From positions 1-15,011 of the forward strand of contig DASUOI010000005.1 in the NCBI GenBank assembly GCA_036276695.1: 15,011 nucleotides of DNA, written 5' to 3'. The notes beneath the pieces are model-generated. The model did no database searches. It saw only the letters and a list, made by a program, of their open reading frames with translations, and was not told where the DNA came from. A program made the translations under genes and the position numbers. Positions 1-5,381 of this stretch are shown here, piece after piece. Origin of the DNA: JANWLD01 sp036276695. GTDB lineage: Bacteria > Patescibacteriota > Saccharimonadia > Saccharimonadales > 2-12-FULL-41-12. Every line of letters begins with the position of its first letter. Positions within the stretch are counted from its first letter, which is position 1.

Positions 1-125
1 GCCAGAACCTTTACGTCACTCGGGTCGTTAACCGCGACAATTTCAAGATCGGAACGTTCAAACGCAATCTTAAAGGCGTTGCGCCCTATGCGCCCGAAAC
101 CATTTATAGCAATCTTAGTCTTCAT
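1..125 (-). CDS. gap: Glyceraldehyde-3-phosphate dehydrogenase, N-terminal part (gene runs off the left edge)
   Basis: Only the first 41 codons are inside the window. They begin MKTKIAINGFGRIGRNAFK, the signature NAD-binding start of GAPDH (INGFGRIGR, residues 6-14), and continue with a second Rossmann strand (EIVAVNDPSDVK) that ends in the conserved ND. The enzyme oxidises glyceraldehyde 3-phosphate to 1,3-bisphosphoglycerate in glycolysis, in the cytoplasm. The ATG at 123-125 is chosen because GAGGGA lies just upstream and the protein starts exactly where the family starts. The gene follows ppa on the same strand with 63 bp between them, and that gap holds its own promoter, so it can be transcribed separately. 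The catalytic Cys and the rest of the protein are outside the window. Identification is very secure despite truncation. Confidence 0.95.
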   Translation of the reverse strand, partial: MKTKIAINGFGRIGRNAFKIAFERSDLEIVAVNDPSDVKVL

Positions 126-156
126 TCATTTCCCTCGTTTAATTTACTTCTAAAGT

Positions 157-186
157 AGTATAACTTTTAATCGTAAGGGCTTTCAA
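157..186 (-). promoter_or_regulatory. Predicted sigma-70-type promoter for gap
   Basis: Read leftward, TTGAAA (181-186) and TATACT (157-162) are separated by 18 bp. The start site would fall near 150, giving a leader of about 25 nt that contains the GAGGGA ribosome-binding site. The same two hexamers, with a 17-bp spacer, recur upstream of the glutaredoxin gene. The -35 begins immediately after the ppa stop codon. A small dyad (TACTT-N3-AAGTA, 145-157) touches the -10; its role is unknown. Confidence 0.55.
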
Positions 187-188
187 GT

Positions 189-722
189 TTAGCCTTGTTT
201 CTTTTGAGCAAGTTCAATGCTTTGTCTTATGATTTTCTTTGCTTCCTCTGCGCTACCCCATCCATTGAAGCTTACTGGAGTACCTTGCCAGTTTTTCTTC
301 CAAGCTTTGTATTGGCTGTAAAAATGCTCAACCATAGGCTTAAAGTTATCTCCTAGGTCTTCCACTGACTCTATATGAGATTTAGTTACGTCGTCGTTCG
401 CCACACAAACAAGTTTCTCGTCACCTTCACCGTCATCAACCATATTTAATACGCCTATAGGACGCGCTGGCACGACTATTCCCGGAGGGACTGATTCATC
501 AATTATTAACAGAGCATCTAGTGGGTCGCCATCTTCGCAAAGCGTATCGGGAACGTATCCGTAATCCGCCGGATATCCTAAGCTAGCCGTTCCATTTACG
601 CGATCAAGGAATATCTTGCCTGTTGATTTATCAAGTTCGTATTTATTTACACTGCCTTTTTGTATTTCTATTACGACATTTACTGTATTTGGAGCTTCGT
701 CTCCGTAACTAAGATCTGCCAT
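189..722 (-). CDS. ppa: Inorganic pyrophosphatase, bacterial family I
   Basis: This is the soluble enzyme that hydrolyses pyrophosphate to two phosphates, pulling forward nucleotide, tRNA-charging and polymer synthesis reactions. The 177 residues match the usual length of bacterial family I enzymes. Seen in the sequence: DYGYVPDTLCEDGDPLDAL (residues 53-71), which contains the family signature DGDPLD with metal-binding aspartates, then the NDDVTKS segment and the C-terminal YKAWKKNWQG region. Translation could begin at a TTG at 723-725 or at the adjoining ATG at 720-722. I prefer the ATG, because AAGGG upstream is then about 6 nt away, whereas it would be too close to the TTG. The gene diverges from the GDPD gene across 41 bp and is followed by gap on the same strand. 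Confidence 0.96.
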   Translation of the reverse strand: MADLSYGDEAPNTVNVVIEIQKGSVNKYELDKSTGKIFLDRVNGTASLGYPADYGYVPDTLCEDGDPLDALLIIDESVPPGIVVPARPIGVLNMVDDGEGDEKLVCVANDDVTKSHIESVEDLGDNFKPMVEHFYSQYKAWKKNWQGTPVSFNGWGSAEEAKKIIRQSIELAQKKQG

Positions 723-748
723 CAACTACCCTTTCTTAATATTTACTC

Positions 749-759
749 TATAATTTATA
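749..759. promoter_or_regulatory. Overlapping divergent -10 elements of ppa and the GDPD gene
   Basis: Rightward, a perfect TATAAT (749-754) lies only 9 nt before the GDPD ATG at 764. Leftward, TATAAA (754-759) would start ppa mRNA near 747, leaving a leader of about 25 nt with its AAGGG site. The two hexamers share one base and form an A/T-rich near-palindrome. I found no good -35 for either direction. Start sites are inferred from position only. Confidence 0.45.
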
Positions 760-763
760 CCAT

Positions 764-1444
764 ATGTTTATCATCGGACACAGGGGAGCAGCCGGAATTG
801 CCCCGGAGAACACACTGGAATCTATCGATATGGCGAAAAAAAACAAAGCCAATGCGATAGAAATAGATATAAGAGTAACGAAAGATAACAAGCCTGCTGT
901 TTTTCACGACGAGAGCTTGCTTAGAATGACTGGCGTATCAAAGCAAATCAATGAGCTGACCATGCAAGAATTAAAAAAAATCAAGCTTGTATCAGGCGAT
1001 AAAATCCCTACGCTTGAAGAAGCCTTAGAAAGGGCTGGCAACACTCCATTAGTAATCGAAGGTAAAGGCAATGACTGGGCGGAGCCATTATCTAAAGTTT
1101 TAAATAAGCATAAAGGCGTGAAACCCATGGTAATTTCATATAACCAGCGGGAACTGCTGCTTTTTTCCAGCAAACGTAAAAATATTGAAACTTATGCCAT
1201 AGAAGATCACAGAGCTTTTGAAGTAATGGCTTTGGCAAAAAGACTAGGCATAGATGGTGTCAGCTTAGCCTTCTGGCTTTATAACCCGCTGACTTATCTG
1301 CACGCTAAACGGTTAGGGTTAAAACTCATAACTTCGCCGATAAACAACAGGCTTACAGTCAAAGTGTTTAACCTATTGTATCCTCAGGTACAGATCACCA
1401 CGGATTATCCAAACCGATTCAAAAATCGAAAAAACAAAAAATGA
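764..1444 (+). CDS. Glycerophosphodiester phosphodiesterase family protein
   Basis: Members cleave glycerophosphodiesters from deacylated phospholipids to glycerol 3-phosphate and an alcohol, using a TIM barrel and a divalent metal. The 226 residues cover one GDPD domain with no signal peptide, so it should be cytoplasmic. Seen motifs: HRGAAGIAPENTLES (6-20), the metal-binding EIDIRVT (E33, D35), catalytic FHDE (H48), a later IEGKG strand with a candidate third acidic ligand, and the C-terminal TTDYPNRF that matches the usual 'TDxP' close. The family's C-terminal Trp-rich strand (often 'WTVN') is replaced by LKLITSPIN, so substrate preference may differ. No Shine-Dalgarno precedes the ATG; a perfect TATAAT sits 9 nt upstream, suggesting a leaderless message. 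The gene overlaps the next by ATGA, so the two are translationally coupled. Confidence 0.9.
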   Translation: MFIIGHRGAAGIAPENTLESIDMAKKNKANAIEIDIRVTKDNKPAVFHDESLLRMTGVSKQINELTMQELKKIKLVSGDKIPTLEEALERAGNTPLVIEGKGNDWAEPLSKVLNKHKGVKPMVISYNQRELLLFSSKRKNIETYAIEDHRAFEVMALAKRLGIDGVSLAFWLYNPLTYLHAKRLGLKLITSPINNRLTVKVFNLLYPQVQITTDYPNRFKNRKNKK

Positions 1445-2103
1445 AAGCCAGATTCGTCAAAAAAGTTAAGCGGAATTCAACTATTTCCAGTTTTTATTTC
1501 CAGCCGGAAGCAAAAATGGATTATATAGCCGGTCAATTCATTGAATTGGCCTTGCCGTTTAAGACCAAAGAAGTTAGAGGCAACAAACGCTGGTTTACGC
1601 TTTCTTCTTCGCCGGGCGAAGAATATTTGTTCATCACCACTAGGGTATTCACTGAAAGAAGCTTGTTCAAAAAAAAATTAGCTAGCATGAGGCCAGGCCA
1701 AGAAGTTGACATTGCTTTGCCTATGGGCGACTTCGTTTTGCCGAAAAGCAAGGAAGCAGATTTAATATTCATCGCAATTGGCATAGGTATAACGCCGTTC
1801 AGAAGCATAGTGAATCATCTGGCAGAAGAAGGCAAGGAAAGAAAAATCACATTGATTTTCGCCAACAAGAACTCTGAAGACTTTATATTTGATAATCTTT
1901 TCTCTAAAGCAAAGATTAGCTATATAAAACACCACGGAAAGCTGGAGTTGGCAGATATAAAGAGCTATGTAACAGAGATTAAATCAAAAACTATCTACTT
2001 ATCCGGGCCTGAGAGAACCGTTGAAAGCTTTTACAAAGACTTGCTTTCAGATGGAATAAGACCGGAGAAAATCAGCGTCGATTACTTTCATAACTATGAC
2101 TAG
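1441..2103 (+). CDS. Ferredoxin-NAD(P) reductase-like FAD-dependent oxidoreductase
   Basis: A 220-residue stand-alone two-domain flavoprotein of the ferredoxin reductase superfamily, which passes electrons between NAD(P)H and a partner carrier through FAD. Seen: AGQFIELALP (30-39), RWFTLSSSP (50-58) as the FAD-binding Arg-x-aromatic-Ser/Thr-x-x-Ser motif, GIGITPFRS (114-122) as the nicotinamide-binding loop, and YLSGPERTVE as the second nucleotide-binding segment. It ends in an aromatic-containing tail (DYFHNYD), where these enzymes usually stack an aromatic on the flavin. There is no fused iron-sulfur or globin domain, so the partner is unknown. It starts inside the GDPD stop codon (ATGA) and has no ribosome-binding site of its own. 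Its stop abuts, with no intervening base, the stop of the convergent cupredoxin gene. Confidence 0.88.
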   Translation: MKARFVKKVKRNSTISSFYFQPEAKMDYIAGQFIELALPFKTKEVRGNKRWFTLSSSPGEEYLFITTRVFTERSLFKKKLASMRPGQEVDIALPMGDFVLPKSKEADLIFIAIGIGITPFRSIVNHLAEEGKERKITLIFANKNSEDFIFDNLFSKAKISYIKHHGKLELADIKSYVTEIKSKTIYLSGPERTVESFYKDLLSDGIRPEKISVDYFHNYD

Positions 2104-2619
2104 TTATTCTACTACCGTGATGACGCCCTTCATTTGAGTTGGGTGTGGAGTACAAAAATATTCATAAAGTCCGGATTCGTCAAACGTAAACTCGTAAGAA
2201 TCACCGCTGCCCAAAAGCTGGCTACCAAGGCCGCCATTGGGGCTACTGCTGGCTGATGTAACGTCGTGGCCAACGCTGCCATTATTTATCCATGTTACTT
2301 TTGTGCCTTTTTTAATCTTCAAAAAAGTAGTTTCAAACACAAATTCATCTACAGATATAGTCACTTCATCTTGGTCGGTCGCATCAATAGTTCCGCCTAT
2401 ATTTGCGCCTTGGGTATAGTTGTTAGGATCAGGGTTGACCGAGAAGTCTTCATTCGTTTGACTCTCCGGCGTATTTGGCGAGCTAGAGGGCTCTTCTTGT
2501 TGGGCAGCTTGGCTTGAACCTTCGTTGCCGCTTGAGGAGCTGTCGTCTTTATTTAGGATTACAAAGCCCGCTCCTCCGGCTAGAATAATAATTGTTATTA
2601 CAATTACAGCTGTTTTCAT
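2104..2619 (-). CDS. Membrane-anchored plastocyanin-like cupredoxin (type 1 copper protein)
   Basis: 171 residues. A hydrophobic N-terminal segment (about 3-22, no lipobox Cys) is followed by a Ser/Gln/Glu-rich linker (25-70) and a cupredoxin domain (about 75-171). The expected type 1 copper ligands are present: H118 (GHDVT), C156, H159 and M163 in FCTPHPTQMKG. The protein should therefore bind copper outside the cell while anchored to the membrane, working as an electron carrier or copper-binding protein. The C-to-M ligand loop (CTPHPTQM) is one residue longer than the amicyanin loop and one shorter than the plastocyanin and pseudoazurin loops. A strong AGGAGG lies 6 nt before the ATG. It follows the exported helical protein by 60 bp and has its own TATAAT. 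Identification is secure; the electron partner is unknown. Confidence 0.92.
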   Translation of the reverse strand: MKTAVIVITIIILAGGAGFVILNKDDSSSSGNEGSSQAAQQEEPSSSPNTPESQTNEDFSVNPDPNNYTQGANIGGTIDATDQDEVTISVDEFVFETTFLKIKKGTKVTWINNGSVGHDVTSASSSPNGGLGSQLLGSGDSYEFTFDESGLYEYFCTPHPTQMKGVITVVE

Positions 2620-2658
2620 ATTAAACCTCCTAAATCATTAGTCCTATGACTTGATTTA

Positions 2659-2664
2659 ATTATA
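2659..2664 (-). promoter_or_regulatory. Predicted -10 element for the cupredoxin gene
   Basis: A perfect TATAAT read leftward, in the 60-bp gap after the stop of the upstream gene. It leaves a leader of roughly 32 nt that contains the AGGAGG ribosome-binding site. The best -35 candidate (TTAACG, 2685-2690) is spaced too far away at 20 bp, so this is a -10-only call. Confidence 0.4.
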
Positions 2665-2679
2665 CAGCTAAATCTTATA

Positions 2680-3357
2680 TTATTCGTTAAATTCGTCTGG
2701 AAACTGTTTGACGATACCGTCGGATATAGCATCAGCTACTTTGCCAGCCTGCTCATATGCTTTGGATTCTTTATCCAATGCTTCAACGTACTTTGCTTCC
2801 ATATATTCATTTATTGAAGTTATCATTAGGTCCCTGTGCTCGGTTAACAAGGGCTTGAGCGAATCCGCGCTTAAATTGCTATTAAGTCCAGCTAGAAATT
2901 CAGCAGCTTCCCGGCTGTAATTCTCCAAATCAGACAAGGCCTGTTCCTTGCCTTCGGTGTCGTTGTTCTTTGCCGAGACAGTATAATTAATAAAAAATGT
3001 TACTTGATCTTGCCATAATTTCAAAAAAGATGCTTCAGCCTCATCTCCATAAAACTCGCCTATGATTCCGGCTAACTGCTGGCTATTTTTGTCCAGCTCG
3101 TCTATAACCGCAATGGAACTATCGTGCTCGTCATAAGATACCCTCATCGCTTCAGAAGTAAGAGCCACGTGTTCGGCTAGCTTGATGTTAAAGTCTTTGC
3201 GCAAATCAAAGACATTGGAGTAAACACTGTTTTCTCCTACTGCCTGATTATTCTGGCTATTATCGGCGTTATTTTTGCCAAGAATAAATCCCAAGCCTAC
3301 CAAGACAGCCAAAACAACCGCGATGATTATTGTTTTAAAAAGTGCTTTTTTACTCAT
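2680..3357 (-). CDS. Exported, membrane-anchored all-helical protein of unknown function
   Basis: 225 residues: an N-terminal membrane segment (9-27), an Asn/Gln-rich linker, then an extracellular helical domain (about 46-225). The domain looks like three copies of a helical hairpin, beginning near 60 (LAEHVALTSEA, H63), 115 (WQDQVTFFINY) and 171 (LTEHRDLMITSIN, H174), and closing with SDGIVKQFPDEF. From memory, the EH-x-x-x-T start, the FYGDEA segment and the GI(I/V)KQFP ending resemble a family of uncharacterised exported proteins in soil bacteria and archaea; I know no assigned function. Its start overlaps the end of trxB by 8 bp, so the two are translationally coupled, with GGAGG upstream of the ATG. 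It lies between a thioredoxin reductase and a copper protein, which hints at a redox or metal-related role, but this is only context. Confidence 0.8.
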   Translation of the reverse strand: MSKKALFKTIIIAVVLAVLVGLGFILGKNNADNSQNNQAVGENSVYSNVFDLRKDFNIKLAEHVALTSEAMRVSYDEHDSSIAVIDELDKNSQQLAGIIGEFYGDEAEASFLKLWQDQVTFFINYTVSAKNNDTEGKEQALSDLENYSREAAEFLAGLNSNLSADSLKPLLTEHRDLMITSINEYMEAKYVEALDKESKAYEQAGKVADAISDGIVKQFPDEFNE

Positions 3358-4309
3358 TTCTTTCCATGTCCTCCAAATATTTGCGGATGCTAAGAGCTGC
3401 AGTTGCTCCTTCCCCTGCCGCCGAAGCTATCTGCATTGTAGCACCGGAACGGACATCACCTGCGGCGAAGATTCCTTTTATATTTGTCTGGAGGCTTTCG
3501 TCGGATTTAATCATCCCTATTTCATCCAGTTCTATGCCGCTGCCTTCTAAAAATTCCGTATTAGGTTTAAGGCCTACGAAAACAAACACGCCGTCTGTTT
3601 TAAGTTCTACTTTTTTGCCGTCCTTTGTGCCTGTTACTGAAACTACTTTGCCGTCCTTGCCGTTGATCGAATCCGTCGTAGTACCTAAATGTACGGTAAC
3701 TTTGTCTTTATGCTTCTCAAGCTCTTGGACTAACACGTCCGAAGCGCGAAATTTACTTCTGACTAGCAAATCTATATGGCTGGCATACCTAGTTAAAAAT
3801 AGTGTTTCCTGAACAGCGGAGTTACCGCCGCCGACCACTACGAGCCTCTTGTCTCGATAAAATGCCCCGTCGCAAGTAGCGCAGTAATGCACTCCACGCG
3901 CATAGAATTCGTTCTCGCCAGGACAGCCGACCCTTTTATAATCGCTTCCGGTAGCTATTAAAACTGTTTTAGCCTTTATCGGTCCGCTAGTTGTTTGGAG
4001 TTCGATTATATTATCTTTTTTTGCCAAAGACTCTACTCCTACAAAGTCAATCTTCGCTCCAAATCTTTCTGCTTGTTTTTGTAATTTTTCACTAAGATCA
4101 AGCCCGGCAATGCCGTCAGGAAAGCCCGGATAATTATCTATCCAGTCGGTTACTGCTGCCAAACCGCCAATTACGCCTTTGTCTAGGACAAGAGTTTCAA
4201 TATCTTCCCGTGTCGTATAAATTGCCGCCGTCAAGTTAGTAGGTCCGGCCCCGATCATCACGGTATCATGCACTATGTCTTTTGGCTCTTTTTCGTTTTC
4301 CTTATTCAC
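3350..4309 (-). CDS. trxB: Thioredoxin reductase-like flavoprotein with altered NADPH-binding motif
   Basis: 319 residues, the usual length for low-molecular-weight thioredoxin reductase, which reduces thioredoxin or glutaredoxin-like proteins using NAD(P)H. Seen: FAD motif GAGPTN (20-25, where many homologues have GAGPAG), DNYPGF (58-63), the redox-active disulfide CATC (C143, C146), nucleotide motif GGGNSA (160-165), and the C-terminal GIFAAGDVRSG FAD segment. Where E. coli has HRRDGFRA, contacting the NADPH 2'-phosphate, this protein has VRSKFRA (183-189), one residue shorter and lacking the His and one Arg, so NADPH preference may be weakened. The start is a GTG at 4307-4309, chosen because GGAG stands 5 nt upstream; no in-frame ATG fits. 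It is downstream of the glutaredoxin gene on the same strand, separated by a 141-bp spacer with a hairpin, and overlaps the next gene by 8 bp. Confidence 0.9.
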   Translation of the reverse strand: MNKENEKEPKDIVHDTVMIGAGPTNLTAAIYTTREDIETLVLDKGVIGGLAAVTDWIDNYPGFPDGIAGLDLSEKLQKQAERFGAKIDFVGVESLAKKDNIIELQTTSGPIKAKTVLIATGSDYKRVGCPGENEFYARGVHYCATCDGAFYRDKRLVVVGGGNSAVQETLFLTRYASHIDLLVRSKFRASDVLVQELEKHKDKVTVHLGTTTDSINGKDGKVVSVTGTKDGKKVELKTDGVFVFVGLKPNTEFLEGSGIELDEIGMIKSDESLQTNIKGIFAAGDVRSGATMQIASAAGEGATAALSIRKYLEDMERNE

Positions 4310-4380
4310 TTGAACTCCATTTTACAATTTATCGGCAACTTTTAAAAATAACTGAACGATACAGATGGACACGGTCTAAA

Positions 4381-4454
4381 GTAGATTCTCTGAGTGAGGC
4401 AATGCAAAAAAGCACCCAAGTAGCCGACACAGCAGTGCGCTCTCAGAAATCTAC
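4381..4454 (-). other. 74-nt structured element between glutaredoxin and trxB (hairpin with internal terminator-like stem)
   Basis: Bases 4381-4394 pair with 4442-4454 to give 13 base pairs with one bulged base (C4388). In the leftward RNA the 5' arm includes the glutaredoxin stop codon. Inside the loop a weaker stem (4434-4438 with 4412-4416, GCACU/GGUGC) is followed directly by six U's (complement of 4406-4411), resembling an intrinsic terminator. The element could attenuate transcription between glutaredoxin and trxB, act as a processing or stability hairpin, or be a small RNA. No direct repeats flank it, so a miniature transposon is not supported. Function is inferred; the pairing itself is seen. 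Confidence 0.5.
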
Positions 4455-4699
4455 GATATGGCGGGAGCTAATTGGGCCAGGTTATAGCCTACTACCACTT
4501 CCCGGCTATCGTCTTCTTTTGTAACGACAGTCACCGGAACGGCTAGTTGTCCGCTTAACTTATAAGCGTCTTGTTGACGCTCCGGATGCTCGTCAATATT
4601 AACTTCTTCATAGCTTGCACCTTTGGCGCTAAGATATTTTTTAACCATAACGCAATATGCGCAGGTGTTGCTAGTAAAGATTGTGACGTTTTTTGGCAT
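4451..4699 (-). CDS. Glutaredoxin/NrdH-redoxin-like protein
   Basis: 82 residues, a single thioredoxin fold of glutaredoxin size. The active site CAYC (C13, C16) follows the first strand (VTIFTSNT), and VPVTVV (54-59) holds the cis-proline (P55) that faces the active site. VVVGYN (68-73) resembles the VGFN ending of NrdH redoxins and glutaredoxin-like proteins. Such proteins pass electrons to ribonucleotide reductase or other disulfide substrates. No glutathione-making genes are visible, and a thioredoxin reductase gene follows on the same strand, so reduction by that enzyme, as for NrdH, is the likely arrangement; this is inferred. An AGGA site lies 8 nt before the ATG. It has its own promoter upstream (TTGAAA-N17-TATACT). 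Confidence 0.88.
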   Translation of the reverse strand: MPKNVTIFTSNTCAYCVMVKKYLSAKGASYEEVNIDEHPERQQDAYKLSGQLAVPVTVVTKEDDSREVVVGYNLAQLAPAIS

Positions 4700-4737
4700 C
4701 GCCTCTGTCCTTTTTGTTACGTTAATGTTGATTTTTT

Positions 4738-4755
4738 CTTGCTTAACTAAGCAAG
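4738..4755. promoter_or_regulatory. Perfect 18-bp dyad in the glutaredoxin leader
   Basis: CTTGCTTA and TAAGCAAG are separated by two bases. The dyad lies about 12-29 nt downstream of the predicted glutaredoxin start site and 38 nt before the ATG. It may be an operator for a dimeric regulator or a 5' hairpin of the mRNA. As a terminator it is poor: the leftward RNA has A's after the stem and the rightward RNA only ATTTAG. Confidence 0.4.
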
Positions 4756-4773
4756 ATTTAGTGAGGTATTAAT

Positions 4774-4802
4774 AGTATATATAGCGCGCAGCTATTTTTC
4801 AA
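4774..4802 (-). promoter_or_regulatory. Predicted sigma-70-type promoter for the glutaredoxin-trxB unit
   Basis: Read leftward, TTGAAA (4797-4802) and TATACT (4774-4779) are separated by 17 bp, with a start site near 4767. These are the same hexamers as in front of gap. The -35 and spacer sit inside the inverted repeat at 4779-4812, so the promoter and the hairpin that follows the FKBP gene are overlaid. Confidence 0.6.
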
Positions 4803-4812
4803 TGCGCTATAT
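4779..4812 (-). terminator. Inverted repeat after the FKBP gene (weak terminator or cruciform)
   Basis: ATATAGCGC (4779-4787) and GCGCTATAT (4804-4812) form a 9-bp stem with a 16-nt loop, 14 nt after the FKBP stop. The leftward RNA continues as AUACUAUU rather than a U run, so termination may be weak. The stem overlaps the glutaredoxin promoter (-10 at its edge, -35 in the loop), so it could instead act in regulation. Confidence 0.4.
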
Positions 4813-4826
4813 GTTGTGTTTTTTGC

Positions 4827-5357
4827 TTATTCGACGTTAAGGAGTTCGACTTCAAATACCAGGTCGGAATTAGGCGGGATATCCGGCGAAGGCGAGGCCT
4901 CTCCGTAGGCTAGAACAGCTGGGATAACCAATTTCCGCTTCCCGCCGACTTTCATGCCTTCCACTCCCTGGTCCCATCCCTTGATAACTTCTCCGGCACC
5001 TAAAGTAAAGGTAAACGGCTCGCCGCGATCAAGCGAACTGTCAAACTTAGTGCCATCGCTTTTTAGAGTGCCGGTGTAGTGGACGGTAACCTTCTTACCA
5101 GCTACTGCTTCCTCTCCATCTCCTACGTTAATATCTGTTTTTTCCACTTTTGCTCCTTTCTGGGCTTCTTGTTGCTTTTGCAGCTCTTCAAGCTGCTTTT
5201 GAATATCTTCCGTGCTTTGGTCCGCCGTCTCGGCAGTATCGTCTTTATCTCTGGTTAAGTCCCATATGACTAATGCACTGACACTCAGCGAAGAAATTAA
5301 AAATGCCGCAACGACGGTTATGATTAATATCCTTTGTGTATTGCCTCTTTTGCTCAT
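4827..5357 (-). CDS. Membrane-anchored FKBP-type peptidyl-prolyl cis-trans isomerase
   Basis: 176 residues: an N-terminal membrane anchor (10-32), an acidic and Gln-rich stretch likely to form a short coiled coil (50-66, EDIQKQLEELQKQQ), and one FKBP domain (about 71-176). The domain keeps the residues that line the FKBP active site: Y94 in HYTGTL, F105 and D106 in KFDSS, R111, F115, V124-I125 and W128 in VIKGWDQG, and the LAYGEAS tyrosine. It should speed proline isomerisation during folding of exported proteins on the outer face of the membrane. GGAG lies 8 nt before the ATG. It follows pheT by 24 bp on the same strand and probably shares the pheST message. The role is secure; substrates are unknown. 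Confidence 0.93.
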   Translation of the reverse strand: MSKRGNTQRILIITVVAAFLISSLSVSALVIWDLTRDKDDTAETADQSTEDIQKQLEELQKQQEAQKGAKVEKTDINVGDGEEAVAGKKVTVHYTGTLKSDGTKFDSSLDRGEPFTFTLGAGEVIKGWDQGVEGMKVGGKRKLVIPAVLAYGEASPSPDIPPNSDLVFEVELLNVE

Positions 5358-5381
5358 AAATTCAGCTCCAATATTAACATA

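Noticed and set aside
3342..3812. Open frame of 156 codons on the plus strand opposite trxB
   Set aside because: Antisense to conserved trxB coding sequence, no ribosome-binding site or domain, and Ser/Pro-rich composition typical of a shadow frame.
4381..4454. Hairpin just after the glutaredoxin UAG stop as a recoding signal (pyrrolysine-type readthrough)
   Set aside because: The frame stays open for about 24 codons beyond UAG, but the glutaredoxin is already full length at 82 residues and the extension shows no recognisable domain.
4381..4454. Miniature inverted-repeat transposable element
   Set aside because: The arms resemble terminal inverted repeats, but no target-site duplication flanks them and one arm is part of a stop codon; a second copy would be needed to support mobility.
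4738..4755. The 18-bp dyad as an intrinsic terminator
   Set aside because: Neither strand has a U run after the stem; the run of T's on the plus strand precedes it.
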